Positions 1 through 5,165 of a DNA stretch of 5,165 bases are shown here, one piece after another. Location: positions 3,103-8,267 of the forward strand of contig DAFH01000109.1 in assembly GCA_002495485.1 (NCBI GenBank), given 5' to 3'. The translations under genes were made by a program, and so were the position numbers. Under the pieces are notes generated by a model. That model made no database searches. It was not told where the DNA came from and was given only the letters and a program-made list of their open reading frames with translations. How positions within the stretch are numbered: the first letter of the stretch is position 1; each line of letters begins with the position of its first letter. This DNA is from Candidatus Bathyarchaeota archaeon UBA185. GTDB lineage: Archaea > Thermoproteota > Bathyarchaeia > 40CM-2-53-6.

Positions 1-1
1 G

Positions 2-1549
2 AGCGTTGCAGGTCCTCTCGGTAATGGACCCATAGGCAACACGGTCCAATTCGTTGCCAAGTACGTGAACGATGGGGCGACGTATTCGGGGGTTACGTTG
101 ATTACTAATGTGCTTTCTGCGGACAAGCCTTGGATAGCTGTGGATACCACTGGCGGGCCATATGATGGGAACGTCTACTTGGCGTTTGATGGTTCTCTGA
201 CGCCAACGTCTCCCTTTGCGAGCGTGTTTACAAGGTCTGTCGATGGCGGCAGGACCTTTTCGCAACCATTCTACGTTCCGGCCGACGACACAGGGGAACT
301 AGCTGGCGTCACCGTGGATCCTGCTGGTAACGTGTACGTCTCGACGGATGCGTTCGACCCGGTCACGGGTGCGAATCTCAACTACATCCAAGTTTCTAAA
401 CTGACAAACGGAGGAACGACCTTGGTCCAGAATGTGCGAGCAGTGGACCCTGCGAGCTGGATCGAGAACGGGACAAGCATTGGAGCCACGTTCCGGGCCT
501 TCACCATCCCGCAGATCGCGGCCGATAAACGCGGGGTATACCTCGTCTTCGACGATCTGAGGCTGGGAAACTCTAGCGTGTTTCTCACCCGTTCAACTGA
601 TGGAGGTTCGACTTGGACTTCCCCACTGAGAGTGAATGACATCTTGGTCGGCCAGCACTTCTTCCCAACCATAGCAGTGTCCGGGGGAATAATCGATGTC
701 GCCTGGTACGATAGCCGGTTCAACACTGGATCGACAATGACCGCGCTGGACGTTTTCCTCGCTGACTCGTTTGACGGAGGTGTCAGCTTCTCGGTGAGTA
801 TGAGAGTGACGAGCGTCTCTTTCAACCCGGGCTTGGTTCTGAGGACTGATGCCCCCAACTACAACGAACCCTTCATGGGAGACTATTTCCAGATCGCGGC
901 GACACCATCGACCGCGCATCCTCTCTGGGCTGACAACAGGTTCGCCTGTGACGTCTTTGACAGCTCGTACGGTAGCTGCGTCGACCAGGATGCCTTCACA
1001 GCAACAATCAGTCTGCCCGACTTCGGGGTTTCTGTCTCTCCAGGCTTGCAGGCCGTTTCTCAAGGAACGACTGGAACTGCAAAAGTGTCTTTCACGAGCC
1101 TAAACACCTTCCAAGGCACTGTGAGCGTCTCAGTCTCCTCTTCGCCGCCAGGTCTTCCCACGAGTCCAACCAGCCAGACCGTTCCTCTGTCCTCTGGCGG
1201 ATCAGGCTCTTTCAACCTCACCTTCACTCCGAGTTCGGCGACGGCGACAACCACGTACATAGTCAACGTTACCAGCATCAGCGGTCCAAGGACTCATTCC
1301 GCGTTCACGAGTGTGACAGTGCAAGCTCCTAGCGTTGGAGGAAGGGTCGTGGGCCTTGACAGGCTGACATTCTTCCTCGAGTTGATTCTAATATGGGGTC
1401 CCGCTGCGGCTACTGTGGCGCTCGGGACTATGGCGTTTTCTAGCTTGAGACGACGCTCAAGGACGGGATCGGAATCGGACTCGGGACAGGCCGTAGACCC
1501 GCAAGTCCCCAACATGTCCAGCCCTCAAATTGGACCATGCGTTTCTTGA
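2..1549 (+). CDS. Membrane-anchored Asp-box (BNR/sialidase-like) beta-propeller protein with Ig-like domain, 5'-partial
   Basis: The frame is open through the left edge (first full codon at 2), so the start is missing; the GTG at 65 is internal. The 515-residue fragment has three Asp boxes (S-x-D-x-G-x-[TS]-[FW]) at residues about 79-86 (SVDGGRTF), 198-205 (STDGGSTW) and 256-263 (SFDGGVSF), the hallmark of BNR/sialidase-type beta-propellers. The stretch ending in HPLWADNR and QDAFTATI resembles the closing blade. It holds two cysteines ten residues apart (about 316 and 326) that could form a disulfide. An Ig-like domain follows at about 340-442, starting DFGVSVSP and ending HSAFTSVTV. Then come a membrane helix at about 455-479, an Arg-rich stop (RRRSR) and a 30-residue Ser/Asp/Pro-rich cytoplasmic tail. 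Asp boxes are structural, so they do not prove sialidase activity, and the catalytic residues cannot be assigned. Probable role: surface glycan binding or hydrolysis, or simply a structural propeller. The fold is fairly sure; the activity is unknown. Confidence 0.85.
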   Translation, partial: SVAGPLGNGPIGNTVQFVAKYVNDGATYSGVTLITNVLSADKPWIAVDTTGGPYDGNVYLAFDGSLTPTSPFASVFTRSVDGGRTFSQPFYVPADDTGELAGVTVDPAGNVYVSTDAFDPVTGANLNYIQVSKLTNGGTTLVQNVRAVDPASWIENGTSIGATFRAFTIPQIAADKRGVYLVFDDLRLGNSSVFLTRSTDGGSTWTSPLRVNDILVGQHFFPTIAVSGGIIDVAWYDSRFNTGSTMTALDVFLADSFDGGVSFSVSMRVTSVSFNPGLVLRTDAPNYNEPFMGDYFQIAATPSTAHPLWADNRFACDVFDSSYGSCVDQDAFTATISLPDFGVSVSPGLQAVSQGTTGTAKVSFTSLNTFQGTVSVSVSSSPPGLPTSPTSQTVPLSSGGSGSFNLTFTPSSATATTTYIVNVTSISGPRTHSAFTSVTVQAPSVGGRVVGLDRLTFFLELILIWGPAAATVALGTMAFSSLRRRSRTGSESDSGQAVDPQVPNMSSPQIGPCVS

Positions 1550-1564
1550 CGTTGCTGACTCGTC

Positions 1565-1577
1565 GTCGCTGCGCGAC
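1565..1577 (+). terminator. Possible weak 3'-end hairpin of the propeller gene
   Basis: GTCGC (1565-1569) and GCGAC (1573-1577) pair perfectly around a 3-nt loop, 15 bases after the stop codon. The A/T-rich run 1581-1592 follows. It could help end transcription of the upstream gene. The run is better explained as the tRNA promoter, and a 5-bp stem may occur by chance. Confidence 0.22.
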
Positions 1578-1581
1578 TAAG

Positions 1582-1592
1582 TTTAATTAAAT
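1582..1592 (+). promoter_or_regulatory. TATA-box-like promoter element of the tRNA-Thr gene
   Basis: The run TTTAATTAAAT is the only strongly A/T-rich stretch in this spacer. Its centre is about 29 bases before the first base of the tRNA (1616), the usual distance between an archaeal TATA box and its transcription start. The bases just upstream (ACTAAG) are purine-rich, as expected for a BRE. Position and composition support the call; there is no experimental evidence. Confidence 0.6.
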
Positions 1593-1637
1593 CTCAGATT
1601 TTGGTTCCGAACTGTGCCCCGGTGGCTCAGCCTGGTA

Positions 1638-1659
1638 GATGCGAGATGTCCGCAGCCCA
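1638..1659 (+). other. Candidate 22-nt non-canonical intron in the D arm of tRNA-Thr
   Basis: The segment between the D-loop GGTA and the D-stem 3' strand GAGC is 22 nt too long for a tRNA. An AGA at both edges (1637-1639 and 1659-1661) makes the exact cut ambiguous: removing 1637-1658, 1638-1659, 1639-1660 or 1640-1661 all give the same mature sequence, with GGTAGAGC across the joint. CTGG (1632-1635) can pair with CCAG (1657-1660), and TGCG (1640-1643) with CGCA (1651-1654). They are separated by a 4x2 internal loop, which resembles a relaxed bulge-helix-bulge site. Strict 3-4-3 geometry is not met. Introns near tRNA positions 20/21 and 22/23 are known in some archaea. The extra length is clear; splicing here is inferred. 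Confidence 0.62.
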
Positions 1660-1675
1660 GAGCATTGCCTTGGTA

Positions 1676-1687
1676 CACCAGTCAAAC
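1676..1687 (+). other. 12-nt canonical-position (37/38) tRNA intron with bulge-helix-loop splice motif
   Basis: The anticodon loop spans 19 nt instead of 7. Anticodon-loop bases TTGG (1670-1673) pair with intron bases TCAA (1682-1685): two U-A pairs, one G-C and one G-U wobble. The 5' bulge TAC (1674-1676) is cut after its second base, directly after A37. The 3' bulge ACA (1686-1688) is cut after its second base, leaving A38. Both cuts match the rule for the archaeal splicing endonuclease and restore the loop TTGGTAA. The rest of the intron is too short for an inner stem, so this is a relaxed bulge-helix-loop form of the motif. Confidence 0.85.
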
Positions 1688-1774
1688 AGGCAAGGGTCAC
1701 GAGTTCAAATCTCGTCCGGGGCTCCACGATAACCTAGCGGATGATATGGGTCCTTCGCCCGCCTCCCGCATCAA

Positions 1775-1789
1775 CCATCTCGGAGATGG
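1775..1789 (+). other. Small perfect hairpin in the leader of the PH-like gene
   Basis: CCATCT (1775-1780) and AGATGG (1784-1789) pair around the loop CGG, ending 20 bases before the proposed start at 1810. A GGAG (1782-1785) sits inside it but is too far from the start to act as a normal ribosome binding site. No T-run follows, so it does not look like a terminator. The rest of the 83-base gap after the tRNA shows nothing clear, apart from a weak A/T patch near 1741-1748. Confidence 0.25.
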
Positions 1790-1809
1790 CTTGAAAAACC
1801 GGTAACGAA

Positions 1810-2310
1810 TTGCCGTATGTGTCTTTGAGTGGCGAGTCAGAGAAGATCATCGGATACATCCCCGTGAACGCTCGGCTGGCTATTGGCATCGAACAGCTCA
1901 TACTCTTTGTGACCGATGCAAGGATCATCGTAGCGCACATTGGAAAGCGGGGCGCAGGGGCACTCGCCACATCCGCGCTCTTTGGAAGGCTGAGCGGTGG
2001 GTTCGAGGATGCTTTGAAGAGTGGAACGGAGTCGCGAGCCAAGAAAGAACTCCCCAGCCTTACCCCTCACAGGATATTGTCTGCGAACAAGGACAATTTC
2101 CACATGGCGTACAGCGAGATCGTCAGTGTTCGGCTGGTCGAGATGCCATACACTTCAAGCGAGATGACGCTTTTGACCAAGGACGACAAGTTCGACTTCC
2201 GAACCAGCCATCCGCTAGACGCTATCGTCAAACTGCTTGGAACATTCTTGGGTCCGAAGCTGTCGGTTGAATGGCTTCCTCCTAGCCTGCGTCCGGGCCA
2301 GAAGCGTTAG
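1810..2310 (+). CDS. Small conserved-looking protein, probable PH/GRAM-like domain
   Basis: This 166-residue protein has no signal peptide and no convincing membrane helix, so it is probably cytoplasmic. TTG at 1810 is chosen because an in-frame stop lies at 1792-1794 and no ATG occurs before it; GTG at 1819 is an alternative. There is no clear ribosome binding site, so leaderless or weak initiation is likely. The strand pattern resembles PH/GRAM-like domains: an opening strand (EKIIGYIPVN, 11-20), then LILFVTDARIIVAHIG (30-45), then YSEIVSVRLVE (101-111), then a strand pair (EMTLLTKDDKFDF, 118-130) and a final helix (PLDAIVKLLGTFLG, 135-148). A Gly/Ala- and Lys-rich segment (46-80), probably helical, replaces a short loop. 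PH-like domains often bind lipids or proteins, but no ligand can be assigned. It lies 83 bases after the tRNA and 106 bases before the next gene, and shows no clear link to either. The coding call is strong; the fold is tentative. Confidence 0.8.
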   Translation: MPYVSLSGESEKIIGYIPVNARLAIGIEQLILFVTDARIIVAHIGKRGAGALATSALFGRLSGGFEDALKSGTESRAKKELPSLTPHRILSANKDNFHMAYSEIVSVRLVEMPYTSSEMTLLTKDDKFDFRTSHPLDAIVKLLGTFLGPKLSVEWLPPSLRPGQKR

Positions 2311-2350
2311 ACGTCTCGATTGGACTATGGTATGGTCGATCGGCGATAAG

Positions 2351-2376
2351 CCAATATTACAGAGCTTCGTTTATTT
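2351..2376 (+). promoter_or_regulatory. Candidate TATA region for the cohesin-like/PKD gene
   Basis: The 106-base gap 2311-2416 has two A/T-rich patches: AATATTA (about 2353-2359) and TTTATTT (2370-2376). The second would place transcription start near 2400 and give a short leader holding the purine-rich site before the TTG start. The first would give a leader of about 30 bases. Either is plausible, and no BRE is obvious. The T-rich run could equally end transcription of the upstream gene. Confidence 0.35.
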
Positions 2377-2398
2377 CCTCTGAGCGTCTAGGTAGTAC

Positions 2399-2406
2399 GA
2401 GGGGGG
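2399..2406 (+). promoter_or_regulatory. Ribosome binding site (GAGGGGGG) supporting the TTG start at 2417
   Basis: A purine-rich, G-heavy stretch ends 10 bases before the TTG at 2417 and is partly complementary to the 16S rRNA 3' end. It decides the start, because the TTG is directly followed by the Lys-Arg and hydrophobic core of a signal peptide. Confidence 0.55.
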
Positions 2407-2416
2407 CAAACCGTTC

Positions 2417-3700
2417 TTGAAGCGAACTCTTGTGCTCGTTCTGTCTCTCCTCGTGGTTCTCTCAGTGCAGCACTATTCTCCTGTCCGCGCCGATCCAACC
2501 TCAGCCTTCTCGACACTTTACCTAAGTCCGGTCTCGTACAATTCCACATCGGGAGCGTCTTTCACCGTCAATGTGATGTTGAATCTCGTCGCTGGCGAGA
2601 ACGTTTCAGGCTTCGACATCAAGCTCAACTACACGAATCCGGTGTCATTCCCGCTTATCACGCCGACGAACCTATCCTACGCAGGCAATATCTTCGGCGA
2701 TGCAAACGCGAACTTTGTCTCGCAGGACTGCGTCTTCGGAGTCGTTGACAACCAGTGCCCACAGCCAACCGACTATGCGCCAGGATGGATCCACTTCTCA
2801 GCACTCGCGAACAGTGGCAATCCAGTAACCGGCCCATTGAACGCGCTTCTCTTTTCTGTCAAATTCTCCATAAACCAAACTGCCAGAGGAACAAGTATCA
2901 TTCGCGTAAACACGGCGGATATTGGGAACACCGGTTCAGGAGCGTTCGCTACGACGCAGTTCATTCCAGTAGGGGTCGAGGACGCAATTTTCAGCAACTC
3001 TGGAATCACTGCATTCTTCAACTATGTACCGACGGACACGCCTACGGTCGTAGCGGGTCATATAGCGTACTTTGACGCGAGTGGAAGTTTCAACGCTGAC
3101 AATCCATCGGTCAGCATAAAGAACTACACTTGGAACTTTGGCGACGGAAATACTACTAGTTCAGTGAAGCCATCGGTGCCGCATATTTTTCGGTCAGTCG
3201 GGAATTTCAATGTGACGCTCACTGTGACTGATGCCAACGGTAAGAAGGGGTCGTTTCACGAATTCGTGCCTGTCGGCCTAGCGTTGGGCGCATTGGTCCT
3301 TACCGTGTACAGTCTCCAGAAAGTACTCCAGACAGGGATCCTAGTCCAGCTCTTCAACTCAACGGTGGCTTTTCCGTTTGAGAATGCGACCACGGATTCC
3401 AATGGAGAGGTTGTATTCGACAATCTTGCTCCCGATGTCTATACCTTGGCGTTTTCGGGTCAGTACGTGAAGAATAGCACTACGACAGAGACGATCATTG
3501 CCGGCTGGACGACTCAGGCCAGCGTTGGCATTGAGGTCGACACTCCTGTTCCTCCTGCTCCAACACCATGGTATGGTGACGTCGTCTTTCTCGCTGGTGT
3601 CGGGGGGGCCGTGGGCGTGTTCGGCTTCGGGCTCTTCTGGACGCGAGCGCGTGCGAAGAACAAGCTACGTAAGAATAAGGCGAGTCTCAAGAAGAAATAG
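2417..3700 (+). CDS. Secreted, membrane-anchored protein with cohesin-like, PKD and CarboxypepD_reg-like domains
   Basis: The protein has 427 residues from a TTG start. It opens with a Sec signal peptide (KR, then LVLVLSLLVVLS; likely cleavage near VRA/DP, residue 25). Residues about 32-186 look like a cohesin-type beta-sandwich: SFTVNVMLNLV, VSGFDIKLNYTNP, a tryptophan strand GWIHFSAL, then LNALLFSVKFSI and a final strand. Cys105 and Cys114 could form a disulfide. A PKD domain spans about 200-286, with the signature WNFGDGN (239-245) and NFNVTLTVTDANG. Residues about 290-374 resemble a carboxypeptidase-regulatory-like sandwich (TTDSNGEVVFDNL, then YTLAFSGQY). A Pro-rich linker (377-384), a membrane helix (about 388-408) and a Lys/Arg-rich tail follow. 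Eleven N-X-S/T sequons suggest heavy N-glycosylation. Cohesins bind dockerins or scaffold partners and PKD domains act as spacers or binding modules; no dockerin is visible here. Likely a surface adhesion or scaffolding protein; the partner is unknown. No PGF-CTERM-type sorting motif is seen. Confidence 0.88.
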   Translation: MKRTLVLVLSLLVVLSVQHYSPVRADPTSAFSTLYLSPVSYNSTSGASFTVNVMLNLVAGENVSGFDIKLNYTNPVSFPLITPTNLSYAGNIFGDANANFVSQDCVFGVVDNQCPQPTDYAPGWIHFSALANSGNPVTGPLNALLFSVKFSINQTARGTSIIRVNTADIGNTGSGAFATTQFIPVGVEDAIFSNSGITAFFNYVPTDTPTVVAGHIAYFDASGSFNADNPSVSIKNYTWNFGDGNTTSSVKPSVPHIFRSVGNFNVTLTVTDANGKKGSFHEFVPVGLALGALVLTVYSLQKVLQTGILVQLFNSTVAFPFENATTDSNGEVVFDNLAPDVYTLAFSGQYVKNSTTTETIIAGWTTQASVGIEVDTPVPPAPTPWYGDVVFLAGVGGAVGVFGFGLFWTRARAKNKLRKNKASLKKK

Positions 3701-3722
3701 AAGAGGGACTTTTCTCCCTCTT
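3701..3722. terminator. Perfect inverted repeat between convergent genes, probable bidirectional terminator
   Basis: AAGAGGGA (3701-3708) and TCCCTCTT (3715-3722) form an 8-bp perfect stem with a 6-nt loop (CTTTTC). It begins directly after the stop of the plus-strand gene and ends 8 bases before the stop of the minus-strand gene. On the plus strand, the pyrimidine-rich run 3709-3727 resembles the T-rich terminators of archaea. The minus strand lacks a strong T-run, so it would rely on the stem. The position supports a role in ending both transcripts. Confidence 0.55.
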
Positions 3723-3730
3723 GTTCTATG

Positions 3731-5164
3731 CTAGAGTGCCTTAGACCCGGCTGTGGGTCGGCGCCTGAAGAGGAGCAGGCCAAACACGACAGCCACTGCA
3801 CCCAAGATGCCCGTGGTGACCCAGGGAAGTACTGATAGATTGACTCCACCGCCACCGCTGGTGGATGTAGAAGTCAGAGAAAGAGTACCGGCAGCTTGCG
3901 CCTGGTTGACAGTATTGGTCTGGGATCCTATGATTCTGGCATAGACGTGATAGGTGCCCGATGACCACTGGGTGGTATCCCATGTCAGCGTGAACATTTG
4001 AGCCTGCAGACCCGGGGTGAGAGTAACTGTTTCTTGCGCGACCGTTATGTTGCTCCCGGTGCCACTGTTCACATCCATCGTGATTGTAATGTTCACCGGC
4101 GCGGCGCCTGTATCGCTGATTGAGACGTTCATGCTCACCGACTTGCCGGCTGTTGCAGACTGTGGGGATATGGTCGCGCCTGCTAGGGAGACTGATGATT
4201 GTGGCGCAGTCACTGTAAGTGTGACTATGGCGAAGTGTTTGATGCTGCCAGACGTGGCTGTAATGTTGATTGTGTATGTTCCAGCGACCGTTGTAGCGAG
4301 CGTGGAGATTGTTAGTGTTGATCCTACGGGGCCGCTGGAGGACGTGATGGTTACGGATGTGGACGCGAGGGTCGAGGAGATTCCAGCTGCTGGGGCGCTG
4401 TTAGGAGACAGTGTTATGGTTCCTACAAAGCCGTTCAGTCCAATAAGGGTGATAGTTGAGGTTCCAGAGGTGCCTGCCGTTATCGTGAGGGAGGTTGGAG
4501 CTGATGTCGCGCTGAAGTCTGGGGTCGGGACCGTAACTGTTACGATAAAACTATGCGTGACTTGGCCAACTGCTCCAGTCACGTTGATGCCGTAGTTGCC
4601 TGCCGGAGTGCGAGGCGCGACGATAATGTAGAGCGCTGTTGTGTTTGAGAGACTTTCCGGCGTCAAAACTAGGCTTGTAAGGTTGAGCGCGACAATGATG
4701 TAACGTGAAAGGGGTGTCGCTGCCAAGGAAATGTTTGCGTTGAAGCCGGCTTGGCCGATGGGGTTGACGACAGTGATTCCATTGTCACCCTGCGGGATTG
4801 AAAGGGGCGACGGGGACGCCGAAATAGAAAAGTCGGTTACGAAGAACGAGAGGATCGTATTGTTAGTCGTGGCACCCAGCGGGGTTCCGGTAACCGTGAC
4901 TTTAGTTGCTTGGGATGAGGCTGGAGTGGTGCCGGTTGTGGTGAACGTCAGTACGCTAGAATTTCCTGCTGTAGTAGGGATTACCGACGACGGAGAAAAT
5001 GAATACGTGACCCCGGGGGGGAGTGTGGTGCCAGTGAGCGATAAAGTCACAGGCTTCCCGGGGAGTATCCCTTTGAGTTGGAGAGTGATTTTCGTAGAGC
5101 CGGAGCCCCCTCTAGGAGCGAAGGCGTTTCCCGAGTTAGACAGCGCGTAGTTGAACCCTGCTAT
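3731..5164 (-). CDS. Membrane-anchored protein of tandem Ig-like domains, Thr/Ser-rich, 5'-partial
   Basis: The frame stays open to the right edge on the minus strand. The GTG at 5048-5050 is internal, and at least 38 residues precede it in frame. The 477-residue fragment holds an incomplete beta-rich first module (1-108), an Ig-like module (about 111-212, DFSISASP to HSFIVTVTV) and a second of the same type (about 216-321, DFSATSAP to HFAIVTLTV). Then comes a CARDB-like module (about 324-430: AGKSVSMNVSISDTGAAPVNI, then WSSGTYHVYARI). A Ser/Thr/Gly linker with GGGG, a membrane helix (about 443-466) and the tail RRRPTAGSKAL end it. About eleven N-X-S/T sequons and very high Thr/Ser content suggest a glycosylated stalk. 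Such repeats usually extend a binding head from the cell surface; the head, if any, lies beyond the window. No enzyme motif is visible. Long antisense frames within it are by-products of the repetitive Thr/Val/Ala codons. Confidence 0.88.
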   Translation of the reverse strand: MAGFNYALSNSGNAFAPRGGSGSTKITLQLKGILPGKPVTLSLTGTTLPPGVTYSFSPSSVIPTTAGNSSVLTFTTTGTTPASSQATKVTVTGTPLGATTNNTILSFFVTDFSISASPSPLSIPQGDNGITVVNPIGQAGFNANISLAATPLSRYIIVALNLTSLVLTPESLSNTTALYIIVAPRTPAGNYGINVTGAVGQVTHSFIVTVTVPTPDFSATSAPTSLTITAGTSGTSTITLIGLNGFVGTITLSPNSAPAAGISSTLASTSVTITSSSGPVGSTLTISTLATTVAGTYTINITATSGSIKHFAIVTLTVTAPQSSVSLAGATISPQSATAGKSVSMNVSISDTGAAPVNITITMDVNSGTGSNITVAQETVTLTPGLQAQMFTLTWDTTQWSSGTYHVYARIIGSQTNTVNQAQAAGTLSLTSTSTSGGGGVNLSVLPWVTTGILGAVAVVFGLLLFRRRPTAGSKAL

Positions 5165-5165
5165 T

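Larger units (their letters stand above)
1616..1726 (+). tRNA. tRNA-Thr (anticodon GGT), interrupted by two insertions/introns, CCA encoded
   Basis: The acceptor stem GCCCCGG (1616-1622) pairs perfectly with CCGGGGC (1716-1722), followed by discriminator T1723 and encoded CCA (1724-1726). The T arm is ACGAG-TTCAAAT-CTCGT (1699-1715) and the variable loop GGGTC (1694-1698). The anticodon stem TTGCC (1665-1669) pairs with GGCAA (1689-1693). T33 is 1671, the anticodon GGT is 1672-1674, and A37 is 1675. A37 and the G1-C72, C2-G71 pairs fit threonine. Pro (TGG) is unlikely because it would need a shifted loop and T37. The D stem is GCTC (1625-1628) with GAGC (1660-1663), and the D loop has GG at 1634-1635. 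Removing 22 nt from the D arm and 12 nt from the anticodon loop gives a standard 77-nt tRNA including CCA. All stems are intact, so it is probably functional after splicing. A protein reading frame across this region is spurious. Confidence 0.92.

Noticed and set aside
382..1063. Minus-strand frames of about 155 codons inside the propeller gene
   Set aside because: They show no domain, signal peptide or start context. The plus-strand frame contains three well-formed Asp boxes across the same region.
1741..1794. A 17-codon ATG frame just before the PH-like gene, in the same frame and ending at the TGA at 1792-1794
   Set aside because: It could suggest a longer PH-like protein with an internal stop or a leader peptide. 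Its sequence is not domain-like and no binding site precedes it, so chance is the simpler explanation.
1614..1805. A 63-codon frame covering the tRNA
   Set aside because: It overlaps the whole tRNA-Thr gene, and its protein is a translation of tRNA stems and introns.
4017..4595. A 192-codon open frame on the plus strand, antisense to the tandem-Ig gene
   Set aside because: The product is a Val/Thr/Ala/Pro-rich reverse reading of repetitive codons, without domains or a start signal. The minus-strand frame gives coherent Ig-like modules, a membrane anchor and a longer reading frame.
4731..5150. A 139-codon plus-strand frame near the right edge
   Set aside because: It is antisense to the same minus-strand gene, which reads through this stretch with beta-strand-rich sequence continuous with its downstream modules. 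It has no domain or ribosome binding site.
1..5165. CRISPR array, insertion sequence, toxin-antitoxin or defence module
   Set aside because: I saw no regularly spaced direct repeats, no terminal inverted repeats with a transposase, and no nuclease, helicase or toxin motifs in any plausible coding frame.

Overview
This window looks like a piece of an archaeal chromosome. The strongest evidence is a threonine tRNA gene (1616-1726) with an encoded CCA end. It carries a 12-nt intron exactly at position 37/38, and this intron folds into a bulge-helix type splice motif. A second, 22-nt insertion interrupts its D arm. A TATA-like A/T box lies about 25-30 bases before the tRNA, and the surface proteins fit this picture: they are exported, N-glycosylation-sequon-rich and anchored by a C-terminal membrane helix. 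Multi-intron tRNAs are best known from Thermoproteota-type archaea, including Nitrososphaeria- and Bathyarchaeia-like lineages. The sequence alone does not fix the phylum.

Layout: (1) 2-1549, plus strand: the 3' part of a secreted Asp-box (BNR/sialidase-like) beta-propeller protein with an Ig-like domain and a C-terminal membrane anchor; its start lies outside the window. (2) 1550-1726: a short spacer with the tRNA promoter, then the intron-containing tRNA-Thr(GGT). (3) 1810-2310, plus strand: a small protein resembling PH/GRAM-like domains, with no assigned function. (4) 2417-3700, plus strand: a secreted multidomain protein with signal peptide, cohesin-like domain, PKD domain, CarboxypepD_reg-like beta-sandwich, membrane helix and Lys/Arg-rich tail. 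(5) 3701-3722: a perfect inverted repeat in the 30-bp gap between convergent genes. (6) 3731-5164, minus strand: the 3' part of a Thr/Ser-rich protein of tandem Ig-like domains, again with a C-terminal membrane anchor; its start lies beyond the right edge.

Three of the four protein genes therefore encode envelope proteins with the same plan: beta-rich extracellular modules, one C-terminal transmembrane helix and a short basic cytoplasmic tail. The last Ig module of the first gene and two modules of the last gene belong to one recognisable repeat type. This suggests a cell-surface or adhesion/glycan-binding locus. No partner genes such as dockerins, sortases or secretion components are visible, so a joint function is inference. 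No CRISPR array, insertion sequence, toxin-antitoxin pair or defence system is visible. The most unusual feature is the doubly interrupted tRNA.
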